Assembly: GCA_964437445.1 (NCBI GenBank)
Contig: CAYTGR010000029.1
Coordinates: 1 to 59,742, forward strand
Source: CAYTGR01 sp964437445
GTDB taxonomy: Bacteria; Chloroflexota; Anaerolineae; B4-G1; SLSP01
Length of the DNA stretch: 59,742 nucleotides
Reading direction: 5' to 3'
Shown: positions 36,732 through 47,100 of the stretch, piece after piece
How positions within the stretch are numbered: position 1 is the first letter of the stretch
Layout of the letters: every line of letters starts with the position of its first letter
Program-made: the position numbers and the translations under genes
Notes under the pieces: model-generated
The model's input: only the letters and a program-made list of their open reading frames with translations
What the model was told of the DNA's origin: nothing
The model's database searches: none

Positions 36732-38477
36732 ATGAGCGAAGCGGGATTGCCAAAACCGGGGACCGGCTCGTGGTTTGAACGGTTGGTTAGCGTGCCGGTC
36801 ACCGACCCTGACCTGGCGCGGCGCGGGCGGCTGTTTAACATTCTCATGCTGCTGAGCGTGGTCATTGCGTTAGGCGTGGGCGGGATTTTCTTTGCGGTCC
36901 GCTTTTTGGGGGGCTTCACCACCTTCCCTGTTTGGGCGGGCGCCTCCTTTCCAGGCTCTGTGATGCTCCTGTCGGTGGTCGGCATTGGGTTAGCCAAGCG
37001 GCGTCGCATCCAGACGGCCATTGTGCTCTATGTGAGCGTCATGACTGTGGCGGTCTCCATGGCCTCTTTTGTGTTTGATGGCTACCGCTCCCCGGCTGTC
37101 GTATTGCACATCTGGTCGGTGATTGTGGCGGGGTCGCTGCTCACCCCCGGCTCGGCCTTGTTGGTGAGCGGGCTGGCGGCGTTCTGGTGGATTCTTCTCT
37201 TCGTCGCGCAACTCCAGGGAATTTACCGGCCGCTGTCTAATACCGGCGACGCACTCTATTACATTTCACCGGCCTTTACCGTCATCATTATGGTTTTTGG
37301 GGTCGGGGCCGTTACTTTTCTGAACCTGCGTAGCCTCCAGGACGCTTTGCGCGGGCTGCGCCGGACTACCAGCCAGCTGGAGGAAGAGCGCCGTCTGTTG
37401 GAACGGCGGGTGGATGAGCGCACGGCACAGGCTCGCCGGCGGGCCGAGGAATTCCAGATCATCGCCGAATTGAGCCGGGTGATCGGCGCGGCCACGGGGA
37501 TAGAAGAATTGCTGGATGTGGCCGTCCACTTTATTGCCGACCGGTTTGGTTTTTACCATGTCGGTATCTTCCTGTTGGACGAGACCAAAGAATGGGCCGT
37601 GTTGCGCGCGGTTTCCTCAGAGGGCGGTAAGCGGATGTTGAGCCGGCTCCACCGGTTGCGGGTGGGGACCGGGGTCGTCGGTTTTGTGGTTGAAACCGGG
37701 CAGCCGCGCATTGCCTCAGACGTGGGGGGCGACATGGTCTGGGTCAGAAACCCTGACTTGCCGGAGACCCGTTCTGAGATGGCCCTGCCCCTGGAGTTCC
37801 GGGGCGCTATCGTGGGCGCGCTGGATATTCAGAGCCGGGAGGCGGCCGCTTTTACGGAAGAGGAGGCCCAGATCTTGCGCCTGTTGGCCGATAGTGTGGT
37901 GATCGCCCTGGAGAATGTGCGGTTGTTGCAGGAGACCCGGGCCGCCCTGGCCGATCTGAGCCGTTACCGTGAGGAAGAGACGCTGAAGGCCTGGCGTGCA
38001 GTGTTGAGCCGGCAGAATCTGCGCGTGGCCTACACCTATGATGGGGTGATGACTCAAGCGGTGGGGCTGGACCAGGCTCCCTTGCCGTTGCTCCCCCAGG
38101 AAACCCAGGGAGTCCAGGTTTTCCCCTTGGAGGAAGGGCACAGCTTGATGGTGGCCCCCGTCCGCATCCGTGACCATACGGTGGGCCTGCTTTCCTTTGA
38201 GGCGACCCATCCCTGGACTGAGGACGAGGTTCGGTTGACGCAGACGGTGGTGGAGCAACTGGGGTTGGCGTTGGAGAACGCCCGGCTGTTGGAGGAGACG
38301 CAACGGCGCGCGCTCCAGGAACGGGCGCGCAGCGAGATCGTGGGGCGGGTGCGGACCTCGGTCAACATTGATGCGATCCTGCGAACCGTGGCCCAGGAAT
38401 TGGGGCAGGCGCTCCAGGTGGATCGGAGCCGCATCCAGCTGCTGCCGCCAGACGAGATTGGAGCGGAGGACAAGTAG
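36732..38477 (+). CDS. Output-less membrane GAF receptor 9
   Basis: The 581-residue protein follows receptor 8 by 13 bases with a GGAGGA site. It has a lead like that of receptor 8 (WFERLVSVPVTDPDLARRG), six membrane helices (about 35-205), a coiled coil, GAF1 (240-400), the shortened module (Trp at about 420, AYTYDG) and the shared tail (530-575). It probably arose by tandem duplication with receptor 8. It has no catalytic output and is followed within two bases by a solute-binding lipoprotein gene. Confidence 0.86.
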   Translation: MSEAGLPKPGTGSWFERLVSVPVTDPDLARRGRLFNILMLLSVVIALGVGGIFFAVRFLGGFTTFPVWAGASFPGSVMLLSVVGIGLAKRRRIQTAIVLYVSVMTVAVSMASFVFDGYRSPAVVLHIWSVIVAGSLLTPGSALLVSGLAAFWWILLFVAQLQGIYRPLSNTGDALYYISPAFTVIIMVFGVGAVTFLNLRSLQDALRGLRRTTSQLEEERRLLERRVDERTAQARRRAEEFQIIAELSRVIGAATGIEELLDVAVHFIADRFGFYHVGIFLLDETKEWAVLRAVSSEGGKRMLSRLHRLRVGTGVVGFVVETGQPRIASDVGGDMVWVRNPDLPETRSEMALPLEFRGAIVGALDIQSREAAAFTEEEAQILRLLADSVVIALENVRLLQETRAALADLSRYREEETLKAWRAVLSRQNLRVAYTYDGVMTQAVGLDQAPLPLLPQETQGVQVFPLEEGHSLMVAPVRIRDHTVGLLSFEATHPWTEDEVRLTQTVVEQLGLALENARLLEETQRRALQERARSEIVGRVRTSVNIDAILRTVAQELGQALQVDRSRIQLLPPDEIGAEDK

Positions 38478-38479
38478 GC

Positions 38480-39622
38480 ATGTTGAAACGACCTGCGGCG
38501 GGGAAAGCCCCCGGCTGCTGGCAGGGCGGCCGGGCCGGTGGGTGGAGGCGGGTGTTGCTGCTGGGCGCGGCCCTCTGGCTGGTGGCCTGCCAGGGCTCTG
38601 GTGGGACCGGCTTCAACTTGCCTCCGACCCCCACGGCCGTCCCCACGGCTCACTTACGCCTGTTTTGGGTGGATAGCTACAGTGCCGATAATCCCTGGTC
38701 TGCCCAAATTCGCCTGGGCCTGGTGGAAACCCTGGCTCGCCAGGGGTATGCTGAACCGCAAGGAAATCTTGAACTGGGGGAATTCCACCTGGAGCTGCGG
38801 GAACAGCTCACTCTCACCGAGGTTGAAACGCGGATGGGGGAGGCGATGGCGGCCGTGGATGCTTTTGCACCGGACGTGCTGGTAGTCTCTGATGACGAGG
38901 CGGTCAAAACTCTGGTGCCGCACTACGCCGGGGCCAGCTTTCCAGTGGTCTTTTGCGGCTTGAACGGTGAGCTGGCTCCAGCGGCGCTGGGGGGGGCTAA
39001 TGTGACGGGGGTGTTGGAACTGCCCCGCGTCGCGCAAACTTTGCGGATTGCCCAGGCCTTTATGCCGGAGGCGCGCAGGTTCCTCTTTTTAGGAGACGCT
39101 TCGCCTTCGGGGTTGAATGTGTTAGTTTCCGTTTTGAATCAATTGAAAATGAGCAATCCGCTGGGCGAAGCAGAGCCGCAGCTTTCGGTTACCAGCGATT
39201 GGACCTTTTGGCAGCGGGCGGTGTTGAGCGAAACGACGGGGGTAGATTTTATCTTGTTAGGGCGCTACGACCAACTCTACCGACCGGACGGGAGTCAGCT
39301 CTCCCCGGCGGAGGTGATGCGTTGGACATGGGCTCAATCGCCCGTCCCGGTCTTTGCGTTGTGGGACTCTGCGGTTCAGGAGGGAGCGGTGGGCGGCTTA
39401 ACCATCACCGGTTATGAGCAGGGCGCTGAGGCGGCTCGCTTGGTGGTGCAGATTTTGGGCGGCCAGTCGCCGGCCACCTTGACGCCGCACGCGCCCACCC
39501 GCAATTTGTTGGCGGTTAACCTGGCTTCGGCGCAGCATTGGCAGTTGCCCATTCCGGTGCAATTCCCACTGACGGCTCAAATCTATCGCAGCCAGCCCGT
39601 GCCGTTAGAAGGAGGTCACTAA
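38480..39622 (+). CDS. ABC-type solute-binding lipoprotein (ABC_sub_bind/TrpX-like)
   Basis: The 380-residue protein has a basic, then hydrophobic N-terminus ending in a lipobox (LWLVAC, Cys at about 37), so it should be lipid-anchored outside the membrane. A Pro/Thr spacer precedes a domain like the ABC_sub_bind family (PF04392), which includes Trp/Tyr-binding proteins; segments such as VLVVSDDEAVKTLVPHYAG and FPVVFCGLNGE fit the lobe-linking strands. No ABC permease or ATPase gene is in the operon. Its stop overlaps the start of receptor 10 (TAATG), so it is probably a dedicated ligand-presenting partner of that sensor and not an uptake protein. The ligand is unknown. Confidence 0.87.
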   Translation: MLKRPAAGKAPGCWQGGRAGGWRRVLLLGAALWLVACQGSGGTGFNLPPTPTAVPTAHLRLFWVDSYSADNPWSAQIRLGLVETLARQGYAEPQGNLELGEFHLELREQLTLTEVETRMGEAMAAVDAFAPDVLVVSDDEAVKTLVPHYAGASFPVVFCGLNGELAPAALGGANVTGVLELPRVAQTLRIAQAFMPEARRFLFLGDASPSGLNVLVSVLNQLKMSNPLGEAEPQLSVTSDWTFWQRAVLSETTGVDFILLGRYDQLYRPDGSQLSPAEVMRWTWAQSPVPVFALWDSAVQEGAVGGLTITGYEQGAEAARLVVQILGGQSPATLTPHAPTRNLLAVNLASAQHWQLPIPVQFPLTAQIYRSQPVPLEGGH

Positions 39623-42600
39623 TGATCGAGAGAAGTCATAGCCTCCGTTGGCGAATGATTTTGATTATCCTGGGCCCGTTATTGCTCCTGACACCGGTCT
39701 TGATACAGATTGGTTATTGGTACCGGACGGCCTACCGCGAGGGCTATTTGAACCAGGGGGTACTGGCCGCGCGCCAGATCGAGCAAACGGTGGGGACGGT
39801 GACACCCTTTGTCAGCTCCATCTACGACGCACCGGGGTTAAGCTCTTATATCCAGGATGTGGCTCAGACGGGCGAGGTATTCGCTTTTACGGCGATAGTC
39901 TTGGATAGCGGGACGGTTGTTTATCACTCCTTGCCAACCCTTAATGGCCAGTTCGTCAATGAATTGACGAATTTGACCGTAGGGGATGGCGTGCGACGGT
40001 CGGTGTCTCCCTATGGGGATCTCTATCTGGTGGTACGTTCCGTGCCGTTGCCGGGAGCGGAAGCCGCTGCTGGCCGTCAGTTATACATTGTGGTCGGCGA
40101 ACCGGCGGCCGTGGTGGATCCGCCGTTTCTGACACTCTTGCCGGTGGGCGGTAGTGCGGTGCTGATGGTGATTTCGCTGGTGCTCGTGCTTTACTTCCTG
40201 CAGCGGTTGGTTCTACGCCCCCTGCAACAGCTGGCTGAGGGGGCGGCCCTGATCGGGGCCGGTGATCTGGCTTATGAAATTCCGCTCCAGCGTTCAGATG
40301 AGATCGGCTTCCTGGCGCGGGCGTTTAATGAGATGGGCGCGCGGCTGCAAACGATGGTCGTAGGATTGGAAAAGCAGGTCGCCGAACGGACAACCGCTCT
40401 CCAGCGCCAGGCGCGATTGTTGCGGGCGGCCGGCCTGGTCAGCCGCGAGGCCGTGCAGGTCCGTGATGTGCAGGCCTTCCTGGCGACGACCGTGCGCGCC
40501 ATTTCTGAGTATTTCAATTTCTACCATGCCGGCATTTTCTTGCTGGATGAGAACAAAGAGTGGGCGGTGTTGCGGGTGGCCTCGTCTGAGGGCGGGCAGC
40601 AAATGCTGGCCCGTGGCCACCGGCTGCGGACCGGTACCGGGATCGTCGGTTTCGTGGCGGCAACCGGCCGGGCCCGGATTGCCCTGGATGTGGGCGGCGA
40701 TACCGTCTGGGTCAAGAACCCCGATCTGCCGGAGACCCGTTCTGAGATGGCGCTGCCGCTCAAAGTGGGCAATGAAGTGCTGGGGGTGCTGGATGTGCAG
40801 AGTATAGAGCCGGGAGCCTTCACCGACGAAGACATCAAGACGCTGGAAGTGATGGCTGATCAGCTGGCGGTGGCTTTGCAGAACGTCCGCTTGCTGGAAC
40901 GGACCCGGGCGACGGTCAGCGAGCTGGAATCGCTCTATCAGGATTATGGACGTCAGGGCTGGGCGCGCGTCCGGGCGCGGATGCAGACACTCGCCTACGA
41001 GTACGACCAGGTGGAACTCCGGCCGGTGCCGCCGCTGCCGGTGCCTCCCGACCTGTTGGAGGGAACGGCGCCTTACGCCTTTGTGCGCGATGGTGGCCAG
41101 CCGGTGTTGATGGAACCCCTGCGGGTCAATGAGCAGATCATCGGCTTGATGGCGCTGAGTGACCCGGACCGCAGCTGGACGGAAGACGAGCTCGCGCTGA
41201 TCCAGGGGGTGGGCGAGCAGGTGGGCCTGGCGGTTGAAAATGCCCGCTTGGTGGAAGAGACCCAACGCACGGCCCGGCGACAGACGCTCCTGAGCAACGT
41301 GCTCCAATCGGCGGCCACCAGCACCAGCCCCGAGGCGGCCCTGCAACAGATCGCCCGGATCCTGGCGCGCAGCCTGGACATGGCCGTGGGCTTGTTCACT
41401 TTCGCGGACCCGCAAGCGACGCTGGTCCGTCCGCAGGCTTTCGTGACGCCGGAGGGTGAATCCATCGTGCTCATCACGGAACGGGTGAGCCTGCCGCCCG
41501 AACTGCAGATCTTTTTCCGGGGCCTGGTCCGCCCCGAGCTGGCGCGGATGTTTGATACTCTGGCGCAGCAGGCGCTCTTTGCCCAGGCTGAAGTTTTTCA
41601 CCAATACGAGACCGGGCGGGTGCTCTATGTCTCCATCAGTGCCGCCAATGAGCTGACCGGCTTCATGGTGTTGGTCCAGCGCAAAGATACTCCGCCGATT
41701 GATCCTGAAACCCGTGACCTGGTGCAGGACCTGGGCCGGCAGATCGCTATCGTGCTCCAGAATATGAGTTTGCTGGTAGAGACCCAGCAGCGCTCTAACG
41801 AGTTGCGCATCCTTTATGACGTTTCGCTGCGCTTGAGCCAATCGTTGGAACCGGTGCGGTTGCTGGAACTGCTGGTAGAGCAGGCTTTGCTCCTGTTCAA
41901 CGCTGATGCCGGTGGCTTCTTTGTGCTGGATCCGGCCGCTGGTGAGCTGGTCTTCTCCCACTGCCGCGGCTATTTCGCCCCCTTTGAGGGGATCCGGCTG
42001 AAGCCGGGGGAGGGCGCGGCGGGACGGGCCTTCCAGCAGCGCAAACCTATCGTGGTGGAGGATTATCAAGCCTGGCCGGGACGCAGCTCCACGTTTGATA
42101 TACCACAACTCCGGTCGGTGATGGCGGTGCCGCTGCTGGGATTGGGCGGAGTTGCCGGTGTGCTCAACCTCGGTGGTGGCGAGACGCGGCCCGTTTTTAC
42201 GGAGCGTGAACTGCGGCTGGCTGAGCTCTTCGCCGCGCAGGCCGCTGCCGCCCTGGATAACGCGCGCCTGTATCAGGAGACCACGCGCAACGCGGAGAGC
42301 CTCCAAAAGCTCTACGATGCCGGCCTGGACCTGGTCACTTTGCTGGACGTGGACAGCGTGCTGGATCGGGGGGCCGATTGGGTCTGCCGCCTTTTGGACG
42401 CGACGATTGCCAGTGTTTACCTGAAGGGCGAAGGCGAAGACGAATTCAAGATTGGGCGCGGGGCGCGGACCCCTGAATGGCGGGCGCGTAACCTCTATCC
42501 TATGCCCCGTTCCACCGGTCTGACCCACACGATTATCAAGACGGGGATGCCCGTCATCATCCGCGACGGTCGCCAGGACGAGCGTCTCTATCCGGTGCTG

Positions 42601-44073
42601 CGCGAGGGGGGCCTGCTTTCGCAGATCGGAGTGCCGCTCCGGCTGGGGCCCCGGGTGGTGGGCGCGGTCTATGCGCTGAGCGAGACCCCGGGGTATTACA
42701 ATGAAGGCCATCTCCAACTGCTGGAATTCCTCGGCACGCAGATTGCCACCGCCGTCCAGAATGCTACCCAGTTTGGGCAGACCCAGTCGGCCCTGACGGT
42801 GGTGGAACGGCAGGCCCGTTACCAGACCAACGTGGCACGGGCGACGGCGCTGTTGTCGGCGCAAGGGACCGCTGCGTTGGACGAAGTGTTGCACCTGTTA
42901 GGTGAAGCGGCGCAGGTCGGCCGGAGTTTCTACTTCCAGCCGGCTACGGATGAGCAGGGGAATTACTGGAGATTGACCCATGAGTGGTGCGCCCCCGGCG
43001 TCCCCAGTGTGCTGGCGGAGCCGCTGTTCCAACGGCTGCCCATTACGATGACCCCTTACTGGTTAAGCGAATTGCAAAGCCACGGGCAGGTAAGTGGGAA
43101 CACGGCCGCCTTCCCCGCGCCGGAACGTGACATCTTGGAGAGCGCCGGCGTTCGTTCGGTGGCGGTACTGGCTATTTCAGAGGAATCCCAACCGTTTCCC
43201 GGCTTCGTTGGCTTTGTGGATCTGGAACAGGAGCGACAGTGGCGCACAGAGGAGCTCAATGCCCTGCTGACTGCGGCCGCAGCTCTGACCAATACCCTGG
43301 CCCGTGAACGGCTGTTCAGCCAGGTCCAGGCCTCGCTGGCCGAAACCGAAGCGCTCTACCAGGGGGGGGCTGCGCTCAACGTGGCTCATACCTATGACGA
43401 GGTCCTGGCCGTGTTGCGAGAATACACCGTTCTGGGGCGGGAGGTTGCCAGCCTCAACTTACAGTTCTTTGAGCGCCCCTGGACTGCGCAACAGCCGCCG
43501 GAGCAGGTGTTTATCTTGTCCACCTGGCCGGCGGAGGCGGTGACGTTGCCGCGGGCCCGTTACTACCTCGCTGATCTGCCACTCGTGCTACAGAAAATCT
43601 ACCAGAGCGGCGAGAGCGTAGTGATCGGCGATGTGGCCTCTGATCCTCGCCTGGCCGGGTTTGATCTATCCCAATGGGTCGGTGAGCTGCCGGTTCGCAG
43701 CCTTCTGTTGATCCCGCTGGCCGTGGTGGGACAGCGGATCGGCTATCTTGTTGCTTTTTACTCCGTGACGCAATTATTCACCGAAACGGAGCTGCGCCGC
43801 CTGAACAGCTTGAGCGCGCAGGCGGCGGTCGTGATTCAGAACATTTACCAGTTGCAGGTGACCCAGGACCGTGCCCGCCGGGAGCAGCAGATCCGCGAGA
43901 TTACCGGGCAGATTCAGGCCGCGCCCGATGTCCAGGCGGTCTTGCAGACCGCCTTGCGGGAGCTGGGGCGGGCGTTGGGGACGCCGCGCAACCTGGTGCA
44001 GATGCTCCGCCCGGGACCGGCCCGGCTGTCTGAAGAAAGATCTGACGAGCCAGCCGGGGCAGGGGATAAATAG
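39622..44073 (+). CDS. Output-less multi-GAF receptor 10 (Cache-like-HAMP-GAF x6)
   Basis: The ATG at 39622, with AGGAGG eight bases upstream, gives 1483 residues; the frame continues upstream only as a shadow of the lipoprotein gene. It has a helix at 10-32, an extracytoplasmic Cache-like domain to about 170, a helix (173-195), HAMP (195-255), GAF1 (268-427), the shortened module (Trp445, AYEYDQ), GAF domains at about 553-720, 723-890, 892-1053, 1060-1230 and 1233-1410, and the shared tail (1420-1463). There is no output domain. Coupling to the lipoprotein gene suggests that the bound lipoprotein is sensed by the extracytoplasmic region. Confidence 0.87.
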   Translation: MIERSHSLRWRMILIILGPLLLLTPVLIQIGYWYRTAYREGYLNQGVLAARQIEQTVGTVTPFVSSIYDAPGLSSYIQDVAQTGEVFAFTAIVLDSGTVVYHSLPTLNGQFVNELTNLTVGDGVRRSVSPYGDLYLVVRSVPLPGAEAAAGRQLYIVVGEPAAVVDPPFLTLLPVGGSAVLMVISLVLVLYFLQRLVLRPLQQLAEGAALIGAGDLAYEIPLQRSDEIGFLARAFNEMGARLQTMVVGLEKQVAERTTALQRQARLLRAAGLVSREAVQVRDVQAFLATTVRAISEYFNFYHAGIFLLDENKEWAVLRVASSEGGQQMLARGHRLRTGTGIVGFVAATGRARIALDVGGDTVWVKNPDLPETRSEMALPLKVGNEVLGVLDVQSIEPGAFTDEDIKTLEVMADQLAVALQNVRLLERTRATVSELESLYQDYGRQGWARVRARMQTLAYEYDQVELRPVPPLPVPPDLLEGTAPYAFVRDGGQPVLMEPLRVNEQIIGLMALSDPDRSWTEDELALIQGVGEQVGLAVENARLVEETQRTARRQTLLSNVLQSAATSTSPEAALQQIARILARSLDMAVGLFTFADPQATLVRPQAFVTPEGESIVLITERVSLPPELQIFFRGLVRPELARMFDTLAQQALFAQAEVFHQYETGRVLYVSISAANELTGFMVLVQRKDTPPIDPETRDLVQDLGRQIAIVLQNMSLLVETQQRSNELRILYDVSLRLSQSLEPVRLLELLVEQALLLFNADAGGFFVLDPAAGELVFSHCRGYFAPFEGIRLKPGEGAAGRAFQQRKPIVVEDYQAWPGRSSTFDIPQLRSVMAVPLLGLGGVAGVLNLGGGETRPVFTERELRLAELFAAQAAAALDNARLYQETTRNAESLQKLYDAGLDLVTLLDVDSVLDRGADWVCRLLDATIASVYLKGEGEDEFKIGRGARTPEWRARNLYPMPRSTGLTHTIIKTGMPVIIRDGRQDERLYPVLREGGLLSQIGVPLRLGPRVVGAVYALSETPGYYNEGHLQLLEFLGTQIATAVQNATQFGQTQSALTVVERQARYQTNVARATALLSAQGTAALDEVLHLLGEAAQVGRSFYFQPATDEQGNYWRLTHEWCAPGVPSVLAEPLFQRLPITMTPYWLSELQSHGQVSGNTAAFPAPERDILESAGVRSVAVLAISEESQPFPGFVGFVDLEQERQWRTEELNALLTAAAALTNTLARERLFSQVQASLAETEALYQGGAALNVAHTYDEVLAVLREYTVLGREVASLNLQFFERPWTAQQPPEQVFILSTWPAEAVTLPRARYYLADLPLVLQKIYQSGESVVIGDVASDPRLAGFDLSQWVGELPVRSLLLIPLAVVGQRIGYLVAFYSVTQLFTETELRRLNSLSAQAAVVIQNIYQLQVTQDRARREQQIREITGQIQAAPDVQAVLQTALRELGRALGTPRNLVQMLRPGPARLSEERSDEPAGAGDK

Positions 44074-44123
44074 CGGGGTGGGGCGGGTGATCACCGTCCA
44101 TACAGCCATACAGGTGGTGTCCG

Positions 44124-47100
44124 ATGAACGATGAAACCAAAACGCAGGCCGAACTGATTGCCGAGCTGGCGGCACTCCGGCGCCAGGTGGCCGAGCTCCA
44201 GGCGAACGCGGGGCCGGCCGGAGCGTCAACCGACCTGAGCGGGCCGCTGGCCCTGCTCCAGGCGGTCACCGACATTGCCCAGACCGCGTTGACGATTCTG
44301 GACCTGGAAGAGCTGACCTCTCAAGTGGTGATGTTGATCCAGGAACAGTTTGGCCTGGAGTCGGCGCTCTTCCTGGTGGATGCCACGGAGCGCCAGGCCG
44401 TTTTACAGGCCGGCACGGAGCGGTTCGGTCAATGGCTGGAGGTTGGCGATCCCACCCTGGTGGGCCAGTGTCTGAGCCGGCGTCAGCTGCAGCTGGCGCC
44501 CTCTGGCTTGGAGTTAGCTTTGCCGTTGCTCAGCGGCGGCGACTTGATCGGTGCGCTGTTCCTGCAATCTGACCAGCCCACCAGTTTCAGGGCCGAGTTC
44601 TTGCCCGTGCTCCAGGTGTTGGCTGACCAGCTGGCTATGTCACTCCAGGCCTCCCAGATGGTGGGGCAGGCCCGGCAGCGCACCTTCCTGCTGGAATCGC
44701 TGGCGCAAGCTCAGGCCGCACTGACGCAGGCCGCGAACGAAGTGGAGATCCTGGACGCCGTGGCGATGGCCATGGACTGGGATCCGCGCGCCACTTTAAG
44801 CCTCCACTACCTGGATGTCGACGAGTCGGATCAACCGGTGGTTGCTACCCTGGTAGCACTCTGGCAGAGCGGCCTGGCGGTGGAGGATTCCCCTTTGCTA
44901 CACCAGCGTGTTGCCGTCGCGGAACTGCCACTGGCTGCACTCTGGGTTGCAACGGCGGGCGAGATCATCGTGCTGGCCGATCTCCAGACAGATCCCCGCG
45001 TGGCAGAAGCTGACCGGGCGGCCCTGCCCGCGCGGACGGCGATCCTGCTGCCGCTGCGCGGGGCCGGCCGCTGGCAAGGGTTGGTGATGATGTCGTGGGC
45101 TGAACTCCGTGAACTTACGGCGGACGAGCAGCTGATGTTGCGGCAACTGGTGGGACCGTTAGCCACCGTGGTCACCAGCCGGCGGGTTTTCCTGGCCCGG
45201 CAACAGGCTCAGGCCCAGCTGGATAAGCGCGCCCGGCAGCTGGCCACCGCGGCAGAGGTGTCGCGGGCGGCTTCGTCGCTCCTCAACCTGGATGAACTGC
45301 TGCCGCAGGTGGTGACGTTGATTCAGCAGCAATTTGACCTCTACTACGTGGGTATTTTCCTGCTGGATGAGTCGGCCCGTTGGGCCGTGTTGCGGGCCGG
45401 GACCGGTGAAGCCGGCCGGATCATGTTGGAGCGTGGACACCGGTTTGAGGTGGGCAGTGCCTCCATGATCGGGAGCTGTGTGGCCCAGGGCCAGGCCCGT
45501 ATCGCTCTGGATGTCGGCGAGGAGGCCGTCCGCTTTGCCAACCCGCTGTTGCCGGAGACCCACTCTGAGGTGGCCCTGCCGCTGATCAGCCGTGGCCAGG
45601 TGGTGGGTGCGATGAGCATCCAATCTACGGAAACGGCAGCCTTCAGCCAGGAAGATATCACCGTCCTGCAAACGATGGCCGATCAGCTGGCGAACGCGAT
45701 TCAGAACGCCCGGCTCTTCACTCAAGCACAGGCTGAGCGCACCCGGCTGGCGACGCTTTATGAGGTGAGCCGCTCCTTCTCGGCGACGACCACCGTGGAC
45801 GAGATGGCTCAGGTGGTGTTGAAGATGGGACCTTACGTGGGGGCTTCCAGCCTGGACCTGCTGCTGTTTGACGTCGGCGGGGGGCCGCGCCTCTATTCCA
45901 GCGAGCCCGAGCGGAGCGGTATGACGCCGGCCCAGAGCCGCGACTACTACCAGCTCGTGACGACCTCAGGGGTGGAGCATTGGGTCATTGCTAACCGGCA
46001 GGCGGCGCTGATTGAGGATACGAGGGCTGATTCCCGCTGGTTAGTTCTGGCAGGGCATGAAGAGAAAGACCTTATCCGTTCGGCAATTTGCCTGCCGTTG
46101 CTGGATCGGCAGGGCCATCTTCTGGGGACGCTGAGCTACAACTATTCTCAGCCCCATGCTTTCGGCCAGGACGAAGTGCAGCTGGCGGAAGAGATCGGCG
46201 CCCGGTTTATCGGCGTGCTGGAGGCCCGCTGGCTCTTTGAACAGACCCAGAATACCCTGACCGAAGTGGAAATGGTTTACAAAGCCAGCCAGGCGATCAG
46301 CCGGGCTGAATCGGTCGAGGATATTGTGCGCAGTGCCGCGGGACTGGCCGAGTTTGTCGGCCTGTGGGGGGCCACGATCCGGGTGATGACCCGCTGGGAT
46401 GACGCCGGAGTCCCTATTGAGCAGGACCTCTATACCTTCAGTCCCGATCAGGGGCCTGAAGTGCGCCGGATGCCAGGGGTGCCGGTCACGCGCGAAAGCC
46501 TGTTGGCGTTCCGCAATCTGCCTGACGGGGTGCTCGTTTACCGCGATTGCGAAGATCCCGATGAACCGATGCCGGAACCGGTGCGGGTCAATTTGCGCAA
46601 ACAGGGCAATCGGGGGGCGTTGACCGTAGAATTGCGGGGGCGGCAGAGGACGCTGGGATTCCTGTCGTTTTCCAGCCGGCAATCGTTGTCTAACCTGCCG
46701 GAGCGCTACTTTCACGTTCTGACCCGCACACTGGTAGATCAAATTGCCCTGGCTCTGGAAGGCCGGCTTTTGCTCACCCAGCTCCAGGAATCGGAAGCCC
46801 GTTTCCGTGATGTGGCGCTCAGCAGTGGTGACTGGGTGTGGGAAACCGACCTGGCGGGGCGCTACACTTACTGCTCGGAACGGGTGGTGGATGTGCTGGG
46901 GTATACGCCCGCGGAGGTGCTGGGCAAAACCGTGTTTGACTTCATGCCGGCCGATGAAGCGGCGACACTGCGCCCGGTGTTTGAGGCTATCGCCACTAAC
47001 CGGGACGAGATTCATGACCTGGAGAACCGGGCCCTCACCCAGACGGGTCAGGAAGTGGTGCTGCTGACCACGGCGGTGCCCATTCTGGATGTTCATGGCC

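Noticed and set aside
38480..39622. Uptake-type ABC transporter operon
   Set aside because: Only the binding lipoprotein is present; no permease or ATPase gene lies within the operon.
40294..42894. An 866-codon open frame antisense to receptor 10
   Set aside because: Its translation is rich in His, Arg and Gln without any domain, and the sense strand encodes clear GAF domains with good starts. It is a GC-driven shadow frame, like others opposite 1449-3053, 4638-5909 and 46041-47297.
14220..44073. Bilin-binding phytochrome or cyanobacteriochrome GAF domains
   Set aside because: The usual chromophore Cys-His context is absent and the core motif (DVG...NP.LPETRSEMALPL) belongs to general GAF sensors.
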